A program made the translations under genes and the position numbers. A stretch of 22,468 bases of DNA from Candidatus Spyradosoma merdigallinarum (lineage in GTDB: Bacteria > Verrucomicrobiota > Verrucomicrobiia > Opitutales > UBA953), in NCBI GenBank assembly GCA_018713755.1, contig DVOG01000091.1, positions 1-22,468 on the forward strand, given 5' to 3'. The notes beneath the pieces are model-generated. The model had not been told where the DNA came from and ran no database searches. It saw nothing but the letters and a program-made list of their open reading frames with translations. Position 1 is the first letter of the stretch, and every line of letters starts with the position of its first letter. This document shows positions 15,656 to 21,434 of the stretch, piece after piece.

Positions 15656-18112
15656 TCACCGGGCCGTCGCGCGCGCGTTTTCGACGGGCGGCGGGAGCGT
15701 CGTCGCGCGCGTTTCCGTCTTCCCGTTGAAGGTGAGGCGAACTTCGCGCGGCTGCGGAGAAAAAAGCGCGCAGCGCGTCACGCGCCCGTTTTCCCAAGCG
15801 AAATCGACGGTGACGTTCCCGCGCGCCTTCAGCCCGCGGACGGAGCCGCTTTTCCAGGCGGAGCAGGGCGCGGGAAGCAGCTCGATGCCGTCTTCGTGCG
15901 ACTGCATCAGCATTTCCGCGACGGCCGCCGGATAGGAGAAATTTCCGTCCGCCTGAAACGGCGGATGCGTCGCGAGCAGGTTCGGGAGCAGGTTGTGCGC
16001 CGCGAAGCCCGCGAGCATTTCGTGCGCCTTCTCGCCGTCCTTGAGACGCGCGCGGAGCGCGGCGCGCCAAGGCCACGTCCACGAGCGGCGGGAATCGCCG
16101 GAGTTCCCGCGCAGGTCGAGCGACTTTTTCGCGGCGGCGGCGAGTTCCGGCGTGCGGCGCGGCGAGATTTCGCTTCCCGGGAAAACGGCGAAAAGGTGCG
16201 ACGTGTGGCGATGTCCGCGAACCATGTCCGGGCGGTCGATCATCCATTCCTGCAGGTAGCCGTTTTTCGAAATTTTGTCCGGCGCGATGCGCGCGCGCTT
16301 CCTGCGGAGATTTTTCGCCCAAGCCGCGTCGACGCCGAGAATTTCCGCCGCCGCCGCCGTGTTCCCGAAGAGTCCGCGGACGAGTTGGCAGTCGTGCGCG
16401 ACGCCGTCTTCGACCGGGCCCCATTCGTGCGACCATCCGCCGGGCGGCACGAGCGTTCCCGCGGGAACGCCGGCGAGCTGCGCGAGGTCCGCTCCCGCGT
16501 CGGAGGTGCTGAAGCCAGCGCCGTTTTCGCCGAGCTCCTTCAGGTGGTCTTCCCAAAAAAGGCAGGCGTCCTTCATCATCGGATACGCGCGCTTCCTCAG
16601 AAATTCCTTGTCCTGCGTGAACAGAAAATGCTCCCACATGTGCAGCGCGAACCAGGCGTTGACGGGAACGTTCCACATCGTCCAGCCGCCCCAGCCCCAC
16701 GGGTTCTGCGAAATGCGCGTCGTCCAGCTGCGGCGGCTTTTCCCGAACTGCTTCTGCGTCATGGCGCGGGACGCGGGCGCCGTTCCCGCGATGAAGTCCA
16801 GCAGGGGCAGGTGGCATTCGGAAAGATTCGTCGTTTCCGCCGCCCAATATGCTTCCTGCAAATTGATGTTGTTGTGGTAATCGCTCGCCCAGGGCGCGTG
16901 AACCTTGTCGTTCCAGAGGCCTTGGAGATTTGCGGGAAGCGGGCCGCGCGACGACGAAATCAGCAGATACCGCCCGAACTGGAAAAGCGTTTCCTCGAAA
17001 TCGGGATCGCGCGGGTCTTTCGCGTAGGCTTTGAGCCGAAGCGCCGTCGGGAGCGCGGCGCGCGCCGGGTCGCTTTCGCCGAAATCGACCGAGCAGCGGT
17101 CGAAAAAGGCGCGATGCGCGGCGACGCTGCCTTCGCGGAGCGCTCCCGCGCCGTGCGCGCGGACGAAACGTTCCGCGGCGGCGACGGTCGCCTCCGCTTC
17201 TCTCGCGGGATCGGGGCCGCGGCGCTTTTCGCCGCTCCCGCGGGAAAAATCGGTGCGCATCGCGACGAGGACGACCATCGCGTCCGCGTTTTCGACGGAA
17301 ATTTCCGGGAGCTTCGTTCGGTCGAACGCGGCGCGCATGGCGTCCCCGCCGCCGACGTAGGAGACGGGGACGACCGCGCTGCCGCCGCGTGCGCGGAGCG
17401 TTCCTCCGTCCGCGACGACGGCGAGCGCCGCCGCGAAGCGCATCCCGTTGGCGAGCGTTCCCGTCAGCGTCAGCCTGTTCCCGCGCGCCGCGAGCCGCGC
17501 GGAATGGTGCGGAGAAAGCGCGAGCCGCGCACCGATTTTTCCCCGTTCGGACGCGCGCCAGACGACGGCGACGACGTCCTGCGGCGCGGACGCGAAAACT
17601 TCCCGCTCGTAGTTCACGCCGCGCGCGGAAAACGACGCTCCCGCGACGCCTTCGGAGAGCGAGAGGAAGCGGACGAAATTTTCCGCGGCGTTCCCGTCGA
17701 GCTTCGCCGCTTCGACGAGCAGATCGGCGAAAGGCTGATAGCTGCCGAAGGCGTCGTTTCCGGCGGTCGGCCCGTAAGCGTAGCCGCTGCAGTTTCCGGC
17801 GGCGTTTTCTCCGCCGCTCCAAAGCGTGATTTCGTTGAGCGCGACGCGTTCCCGCGCGGGATTTTCGAGCGCCGTCGCGCCGATGCGGCCGTTCCCGACG
17901 GGATAGCCTTCCGGCTCCCAGCCTTTGCCGGCCGGAACATCGTCCGCGGGAACGTTCCAGCCCGCGTCGAAACTCTGCGCGGGAACGTCGGACCAGATGC
18001 GGAGCGCGTTCGGCGCTTCCTCCGCGCCGGAAAACGCCGCCGCGGCGACGGCGAACAAAAACGCGGCGGCGGTCGTTCCCGCCGGGGAAAAGAAAAGGAC
18101 ACGGACTGACAT
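15656..18112 (-). CDS. Secreted alpha-L-fucosidase, glycoside hydrolase family 95
   Basis: 818 residues. An N-terminal signal peptide is present (SVRVLFFSP, long Ala-rich core, cleavage near AAAFSGAEE). The N-terminal domain shows EGYPVGNGRIGA, LNEITLWSGG and SYQPFADL. The (alpha/alpha)6 barrel shows PANLQGLWN, DYHNNINLQEAYW (411-423, with N415 and N417 matching the water-activating Asn pair of bifidobacterial AfcA), GHRHTSHLFAVFPG, QADGNFSYPAAVAEML (D722) and HEDGIELLPA. The general acid Glu is probably in HEWGPVEDG (E563 or E568). Family enzymes remove alpha-1,2-linked fucose from mucin, milk or plant glycans by inversion; some cleave L-galactose. A 45-base gap separates it from the ACT gene upstream. 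Confidence 0.92.
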   Translation of the reverse strand: MSVRVLFFSPAGTTAAAFLFAVAAAAFSGAEEAPNALRIWSDVPAQSFDAGWNVPADDVPAGKGWEPEGYPVGNGRIGATALENPARERVALNEITLWSGGENAAGNCSGYAYGPTAGNDAFGSYQPFADLLVEAAKLDGNAAENFVRFLSLSEGVAGASFSARGVNYEREVFASAPQDVVAVVWRASERGKIGARLALSPHHSARLAARGNRLTLTGTLANGMRFAAALAVVADGGTLRARGGSAVVPVSYVGGGDAMRAAFDRTKLPEISVENADAMVVLVAMRTDFSRGSGEKRRGPDPAREAEATVAAAERFVRAHGAGALREGSVAAHRAFFDRCSVDFGESDPARAALPTALRLKAYAKDPRDPDFEETLFQFGRYLLISSSRGPLPANLQGLWNDKVHAPWASDYHNNINLQEAYWAAETTNLSECHLPLLDFIAGTAPASRAMTQKQFGKSRRSWTTRISQNPWGWGGWTMWNVPVNAWFALHMWEHFLFTQDKEFLRKRAYPMMKDACLFWEDHLKELGENGAGFSTSDAGADLAQLAGVPAGTLVPPGGWSHEWGPVEDGVAHDCQLVRGLFGNTAAAAEILGVDAAWAKNLRRKRARIAPDKISKNGYLQEWMIDRPDMVRGHRHTSHLFAVFPGSEISPRRTPELAAAAKKSLDLRGNSGDSRRSWTWPWRAALRARLKDGEKAHEMLAGFAAHNLLPNLLATHPPFQADGNFSYPAAVAEMLMQSHEDGIELLPAPCSAWKSGSVRGLKARGNVTVDFAWENGRVTRCALFSPQPREVRLTFNGKTETRATTLPPPVENARATAR
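16454..16469. repeat. Perfect palindrome of the interspersed word inside the GH95 gene
   Basis: Sixteen-base perfect palindrome CGTTCCCG-CGGGAACG, identical to that at 14515-14530, located in coding sequence where it encodes part of the Val-Pro-Ala-Gly-Thr-Leu-Val stretch at about residues 549-555. Confidence 0.75.
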
Positions 18113-18157
18113 GGCGTAGAAAGAAATTGCGGGAATGCTCGGACCTTCTGCGGCACG

Positions 18158-18616
18158 TCAGCGCGCGAGGTCGTCGAGATCGAGCACGCGGATGCCGTAG
18201 CAGGAAAGCACGCTTTCGGAAAGGTCGAGATCGTTGGTGGAAAGCACGACGCCGCAGCGGTTTTCCGGGCGGCAGAAAAGCGGATAAAGGTAGTGAATGT
18301 TGATTTCCGCCTGCCCGAGCGACTGCGTGATTTTCGCCAAATCTTCGGGCGAGGGCAACTCGGCGACGAGAACCCGCGTTTTCGAGAAGGCGATGCTCGC
18401 CTCTTTCAGCGCCTTTTCCGCGGTCTCGGCGTAGTCGGGAACGAAACGGATGACGGCGCAGTCCGTCTGGTCCAGGCAGCTCATGCCGAGGAGATGGACG
18501 TCCGTGCCGAGCATCGCCTGCGTGATGACGTTGAGGCAGCCGACCTTGTTTTCGGCGAAAACCGAAAACTGGAGGATGTTTTTCTTGATGCGGGAATGCG
18601 GAACGGATTTTGGCAT
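18158..18616 (-). CDS. Tandem ACT-domain protein
   Basis: 152 residues with two ACT-like units: about 13-75 (LQFSVFAENKVGCLNVITQAML, then VIRFVPDYAETAEKAL) and about 80-150 (RVLVAELPSPEDLAKITQSLGQAEINIHYLYPLF, then CGVVLSTNDLDLSESVL). ACT domains bind small ligands, usually amino acids, and regulate enzymes or transcription. No catalytic or DNA-binding domain is attached, so it probably acts as a free-standing sensor. It leads the run containing the fucosidase, transporter, lpxI and hemG; a regulatory role for them is only inference. It resembles stand-alone ACT proteins annotated near amino-acid metabolism. Confidence 0.78.
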   Translation of the reverse strand: MPKSVPHSRIKKNILQFSVFAENKVGCLNVITQAMLGTDVHLLGMSCLDQTDCAVIRFVPDYAETAEKALKEASIAFSKTRVLVAELPSPEDLAKITQSLGQAEINIHYLYPLFCRPENRCGVVLSTNDLDLSESVLSCYGIRVLDLDDLAR

Positions 18617-18664
18617 AAGGCGCGAGACCGGACGGAATTTGAAACGGGAAAACTGTTGCGTACC

Positions 18665-18693
18665 ATTTTCCGGCGGTAACGCGGCAGTGGCAA
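18665..18693 (-). promoter_or_regulatory. Possible promoter of the ACT-fucosidase run
   Basis: Minus strand: -35 TTGCCA (18693-18688, 5/6), 17-base spacer, -10 GAAAAT (18670-18665, 4/6), giving a leader of about 40 bases before the ATG at 18616. The same -35 word is used ahead of tRNA-Cys. Confidence 0.35.
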
Positions 18694-18797
18694 GCGAATA
18701 AGAAACGTCGCCCGCCGCATTTTCCCGCTTGCCTAAGGAGGCGTTTTTTCGGAAACTTCCGTTTTTCCTCGGCGTTCCCGCGTGAGCGCTTTCCCGC

Positions 18798-18873
18798 GGG
18801 CCTATAGCTCAACGGTCAGAGCAGGGGACTCATAATCCCTTGGTTGCAGGTTCGAATCCTGCTGGGCCCACCA
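18798..18873 (+). tRNA. tRNA with CAU anticodon, probably tRNA-Ile2
   Basis: 76 bases with encoded CCA. Acceptor arms GGGCCTA/TGGGCCC (one T-G wobble), D arm AGCTC...GAGC, anticodon loop CTCATAA on a GGGGA/TCCCT stem, and T arm GCAGG-TTCGAAT-CCTGC. CAU can be Met or Ile2. The GGGGACTCATAATCCCTTGGTTGC segment resembles Ile2 tRNAs, which TilS converts to lysidine to read AUA. It does not look like an initiator, because the acceptor starts with a normal G-C pair and the anticodon stem lacks three consecutive G-C pairs next to the loop. No convincing promoter was found upstream. Confidence 0.85.
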
Positions 18874-18907
18874 TTTTCCCGCGGGAACGGGAAAATTCCG
18901 CTTTTTT
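18873..18907 (+). terminator. Terminator-like hairpin overlapping the tRNA CCA end
   Basis: Nine-base stem ATTTTCCCG (18873-18881) with CGGGAAAAT (18888-18896), loop CGGGAA, then TTCCGC and six T (18902-18907). The first stem base is the last A of the tRNA CCA. The T run is separated from the stem by a few bases, so termination may be partial. It lies 21 bases before the fabZ-like start. Confidence 0.5.
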
Positions 18908-18928
18908 GATTCAACATTCCGCCTCCGT

Positions 18929-19369
18929 ATGACCGAAGAAGTTCTGCAAGCCATCCCGCACCGTCCGCCGTTTCTGTTCGTCGACAAAGTCGTCGAAACG
19001 CGCGAAGACGGCATCGTCTGCTCCCGCGTTTTCCGCGCGGAGGAAAAATTCTATGAAGGGCATTACCCGAACGCGCCGCTCACGCCGGGCGTCCTGCTCT
19101 GCGAAAGCGTTTTTCAGGCCGCGGCGATTCACCTCGTGAAAAAGGCGCAGGCGGGCGGCGACGCGGCGTTCGCGAACCGCACGCCTGTGCTCTGCCGCAT
19201 CGAAAACGCGAAGTTCAAAGGCATGGTTTTCCCGGGCGACGAAGTGCTCATCGAAGTCAAGGAAGGCGAGACGCTCTCCGGTTTTCATTACATGAGCGGG
19301 AACGTCAAGCGCGGCGGCAAGCCGGTGCTTCAGATCAAGTTCGCGCTCGCGATGCTGGAAAAGAAATAA
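18929..19369 (+). CDS. fabZ: FabZ-type 3-hydroxyacyl-ACP dehydratase
   Basis: 146 residues in a single hot-dog fold. Family signatures are IPHRPPFLFVDKV (9-21) and the catalytic stretch FYEGH45YPNAPLTPGVLLCE59, where His45 and Glu59 are the dehydrating pair. KFKGMVFPGDEVLIEV in the second half is also typical. It dehydrates 3-hydroxyacyl-ACP in fatty acid elongation. A FabI-type reductase follows 16 bases later, giving consecutive steps of the cycle. It could instead be a FabZ-like paralogue for a special acyl chain, since LTPGVLLCES and the AGGDAAFANRTPVL segment differ from the usual MPGVLIVEA form. No Shine-Dalgarno sequence; a tRNA terminator-like hairpin lies immediately upstream. Confidence 0.83.
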   Translation: MTEEVLQAIPHRPPFLFVDKVVETREDGIVCSRVFRAEEKFYEGHYPNAPLTPGVLLCESVFQAAAIHLVKKAQAGGDAAFANRTPVLCRIENAKFKGMVFPGDEVLIEVKEGETLSGFHYMSGNVKRGGKPVLQIKFALAMLEKK

Positions 19370-19385
19370 ACCGCGCGGGAACGGC

Positions 19386-20183
19386 ATGGGCGATTTTCTC
19401 AGGCTCGAAGGGAAAAAAATCGTCGTCGCGGGAACGGCGAACCGGAAGTCCGTCGCGTGGTTCGCGGCGAAAACGCTGGAAGAGGCCGGCGCGCAGGTCA
19501 TTTATTCCGTGCGCTCGCGGGAACGCGCGGCGTCGCTGGCGAAACTGCTCGAAGGCAAGCCGCTCTACGTCTGCGACGTGGAACGCGAAGAGGAAATTTC
19601 CGCGCTGGCGGAAGCCGTCGCGCGCGACTTCGGAAACGTCGACGGTCTGCTGCACAGCATCGCGTTCGCGAACTACGCGGACGGCTTCAAGCCGTTTCAC
19701 GAAACGAAGCGCGCGGATTTTCTGCAGGCGACGGCGATTTCCGCCTTTTCGCTCGTCGAGCTCGCGCGCGCCTTCGCTCCGCGCATGAACGCGGGCGCGT
19801 CCGTCGTTTCCGTCGGGATTTCCTCGCAGGTCACGGCGGCGAACTACGGCTACATGTCGCCGATAAAAGCCGCGCTGGAGTCGGCGTCGCGCTTTTTGGC
19901 GAAATCGTTTTCCGCGCAGGGCATCCGCTTCAATTCCGTGAACGCGGGACCGTTGAAAACCTCCGCCTCGGCGGGCATTCCCGGCTATCTGAAAAATTAT
20001 CTTTTCGCTGAAAAGCTCACGATGCGCAAGGCGAACGTCTCGACGCAGGAAGTCGCCGACGCGATCGTCTGGCTGCTTTCGCCGCGTTCCTCCGGCGTCA
20101 ACGCGCAGTCGCTCGTCGTCGACGCGGGCATGGGCTGGAACTTTTTCGACGAAAGCGTGGTCGAAAAGGCGACGGCGCTTTGA
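19386..20183 (+). CDS. fabI: Enoyl-ACP reductase, FabI-type short-chain dehydrogenase
   Basis: 265 residues. The cofactor loop VVAGTANRKSVAWFAAKTLEEAGAQV follows the FabI style (GxANxxSxAW) rather than the TGxxxGxG of ordinary SDRs. LHSIAFANYADG and the catalytic Y154-x6-K161 (YGYMSPIK) follow, then RFNSVNAGPLKTSASAGI, matching FabI. It reduces trans-2-enoyl-ACP with NAD(P)H, the last step of the elongation cycle, and is a triclosan/isoniazid-type target family. RSRERA (43-48) suggests NADPH binding. The position directly after the fabZ-like gene supports the role. It ends 45 bases before the stop of the convergent unknown gene. Confidence 0.82.
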   Translation: MGDFLRLEGKKIVVAGTANRKSVAWFAAKTLEEAGAQVIYSVRSRERAASLAKLLEGKPLYVCDVEREEEISALAEAVARDFGNVDGLLHSIAFANYADGFKPFHETKRADFLQATAISAFSLVELARAFAPRMNAGASVVSVGISSQVTAANYGYMSPIKAALESASRFLAKSFSAQGIRFNSVNAGPLKTSASAGIPGYLKNYLFAEKLTMRKANVSTQEVADAIVWLLSPRSSGVNAQSLVVDAGMGWNFFDESVVEKATAL

Positions 20184-20202
20184 CGGGCGCTGTGCGAGAG
20201 CG

Positions 20203-20220
20203 CGTTCCCGCGCGGGAACG
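20203..20220. terminator. 18-base perfect palindrome between convergent genes, terminator-like
   Basis: CGTTCCCGC followed by GCGGGAACG, perfectly symmetrical with no loop bases spare, lying in the 45-base gap between the fabI stop and the stop of the convergent gene. It is made of two inverted copies of the interspersed word. No T run follows on either side, so it is a strong hairpin but not a textbook intrinsic terminator. Confidence 0.45.
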
Positions 20221-20228
20221 GCGGCGCC

Positions 20229-20984
20229 TCAGGCTTCGCCGTCGCGCGCGTTTTTCTCGAGTTCCCGCCGCGCGTCGAGCAGCACGCGCAGGCAAACGTC
20301 GCGCAAATCCATGAGCGCGCAGCGCAGTTCCCGCGACGCTCGCGCGCAGGCCTGATCCTGCTTCGGGACGGACAATTTCTCCATGAGCGCGAAATGCCTG
20401 TTCAGCGCCGCGTGCGCATTTTTCATCAGGCAGACCGCCAGGCCGAATTCGAGCGCGTCCTCCGCGTCGACGGCGAGCATCATGTCGCGCTGCGCGGACG
20501 AAAGCGTTTCCGAAAGCGCGGCGGCGGTTTCCGCGGAAAGCTTCGCGCCGTGCGGGCTTTTCCAAAGCGCGCACCAGCGGGAACGCGCGAAGCGGAAAAG
20601 CGCGCCGACGGCGATGCATTCCGGCAGATTGTGCAGCGAGTAGACCGCGGAGAAATCCGGCGCGGGAACGGCGGGCGAGGGCAGGGAATCTCCGGGGAGC
20701 TGCTCCGGAGAAAAATCCGCGGCGTTCCCGCGCGCGTCGCCGGAATCGTCGTCGCCTTCTTCGGGAGCGCCCAAATGCCAGCCCATCGCGAGCGCGCAGC
20801 GGTCGAGCCGATCGCCGGCGGCGTCCTGTTCGGCGCGGAAAGTTTCCTCGTAAAATCCGAGAAAGCGCGCGGTTTCGCGATCGGCGCGGCGCAGAATGTC
20901 GCGCCATTCGCCTTCGCCGCGCGAAATCTGGCGGCGGCCGTTTTCGTCGCTTCCCGCGTCGGAGCTGTTTTCGGAATCTTTCAT
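20229..20984 (-). CDS. Hypothetical protein, mostly helical, unknown function
   Basis: 251 residues from the chosen ATG (MKDSENSSDAG); the frame is open 21 codons further upstream. I recognise no family. Residues 1-25 are acidic and probably disordered. Helices at about 26-70 contain WRDILRRADRETARFLGFYEETF. A Pro/Asp-rich linker spans about 71-110 (EEGDDDSGDARGN). A second helical half contains LHNLPECIAVGALFRFARSRWCALW and VDAEDALEFGLAVCLMKNAHAALNRHFALMEKL. No signal peptide or membrane segment, so cytoplasmic. Codon usage, with copies of the GGGAACG word inside, matches the neighbours, which supports a real gene. Divergent from tRNA-Cys and convergent with fabI. Confidence 0.7.
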   Translation of the reverse strand: MKDSENSSDAGSDENGRRQISRGEGEWRDILRRADRETARFLGFYEETFRAEQDAAGDRLDRCALAMGWHLGAPEEGDDDSGDARGNAADFSPEQLPGDSLPSPAVPAPDFSAVYSLHNLPECIAVGALFRFARSRWCALWKSPHGAKLSAETAAALSETLSSAQRDMMLAVDAEDALEFGLAVCLMKNAHAALNRHFALMEKLSVPKQDQACARASRELRCALMDLRDVCLRVLLDARRELEKNARDGEA

Positions 20985-21092
20985 GGACAAAAGAGGATGA
21001 AACTCGTGTTTCCGGTTAAGATTCTTCTTTTCCTCCAGACTCCGCAAGCATCAATGCCGAATGAGAATAACTTTTTTTTTTTCAGAACAGGC

Positions 21093-21120
21093 TTGCCAAG
21101 GAGCGGGGAAAGCGTATGCT
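21093..21120 (+). promoter_or_regulatory. Predicted promoter of tRNA-Cys
   Basis: -35 TTGCCA (21093-21098, 5/6), 16-base spacer, -10 TATGCT (21115-21120, 4/6). Transcription would start near 21127, about 23 bases before the tRNA. An 11-T run lies just upstream (21072-21082). Confidence 0.5.
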
Positions 21121-21149
21121 TCTTAGCATTGTTCTTTTTCGTTCAACGG

Positions 21150-21224
21150 GGCGTGGTAGCCAAGTGGGAAGGCCGAGGTCTGCAAAATCTCTATGAGTCG
21201 GTTCGATTCCGACCCACGCCTCCA
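21150..21224 (+). tRNA. tRNA-Cys (GCA)
   Basis: 75 bases with encoded CCA. Acceptor GGCGTGG pairs with CCACGCC, the discriminator base is T (U73, the cysteine identity base), and the anticodon GCA is at 21182-21184 in loop CTGCAAA on stem GAGGT/ATCTC. The T arm is GTCGG-TTCGATT-CCGAC. U73 with GCA makes the Cys assignment firm. Confidence 0.95.
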
Positions 21225-21264
21225 AGAGAGTTTCCTGTTATTTTTTTCTTCCCAATCCAACCAA

Positions 21265-21344
21265 GTCCGTAAGGTTCTCCTCCTTTCCCTTACGGACGGC
21301 CGCCGGCGAGTTTTCCTCCTTTCTTCTCGCCGGCGGCTTTTTTT
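21265..21344 (+). ncRNA. Two-hairpin RNA element downstream of tRNA-Cys with anti-SD-like loops
   Basis: Hairpin 1 is a perfect 10-bp stem (21265-21274 with 21288-21297) and a 13-base loop. Hairpin 2 is a perfect 12-bp stem (21299-21310 with 21326-21337), a 15-base loop and seven T. Both loops contain the same decamer TCCTCCTTTC (21278-21287 and 21314-21323), identical to the typical 3' tail of 16S rRNA, the anti-Shine-Dalgarno. The stems are unrelated in sequence, so the loop identity is not simple duplication. It starts 40 bases after the tRNA with no promoter of its own visible, so it may be the processed 3' trailer of the tRNA-Cys transcript. It could equally be just a terminator with an extra hairpin; expression is untested. 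Confidence 0.5.
21299..21344 (+). terminator. Rho-independent terminator after tRNA-Cys
   Basis: Perfect 12-bp GC-rich stem (GCCGCCGGCGAG and its complement), 15-base pyrimidine loop, and seven T at 21338-21344. It forms the second hairpin of the RNA element and separates the tRNA-Cys transcript from the sulfatase promoter. Confidence 0.9.
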
Positions 21345-21395
21345 GCGCGGCTTTAGCGTTCTTCTTTCCGCGGAAAAAACTCCCGCGCGGGAACG

Positions 21396-21424
21396 TTGAC
21401 AGGACAGACGTTGTTTCCCATAAT
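21396..21424 (+). promoter_or_regulatory. Near-consensus sigma-70 promoter of the sulfatase gene
   Basis: -35 TTGACA (21396-21401, 6/6), 17-base spacer, -10 CATAAT (21419-21424, 5/6). The ATG at 21435 is only 10 bases past the -10, so the mRNA leader would be about 3-5 bases. It is the best promoter match in the window. Confidence 0.75.
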
Positions 21425-21434
21425 GCGCCGCCGT

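Noticed and set aside
15065..18109. Plus-strand open frame of 1014 codons opposite the GH95 gene, and a 1083-codon minus frame in another phase
   Set aside because: The GH95 frame has full catalytic motifs and a signal peptide; the others are Arg/Ala-rich shadows without any family resemblance.
18735..18741. AAGGAGG, a perfect Shine-Dalgarno-like sequence on the plus strand
   Set aside because: No start codon with an open frame follows at a suitable distance before the tRNA; probably chance.
18798..18873. Assignment of the CAU tRNA as elongator or initiator Met
   Set aside because: Initiator features are absent and the anticodon-arm and variable region look more like Ile2, but elongator Met is not excluded without a tRNA classifier.
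21072..21082. Eleven-T run as a second phase-variable tract
   Set aside because: It is outside any coding frame and upstream of the -35 box; it could affect promoter activity, but nothing supports a switch.
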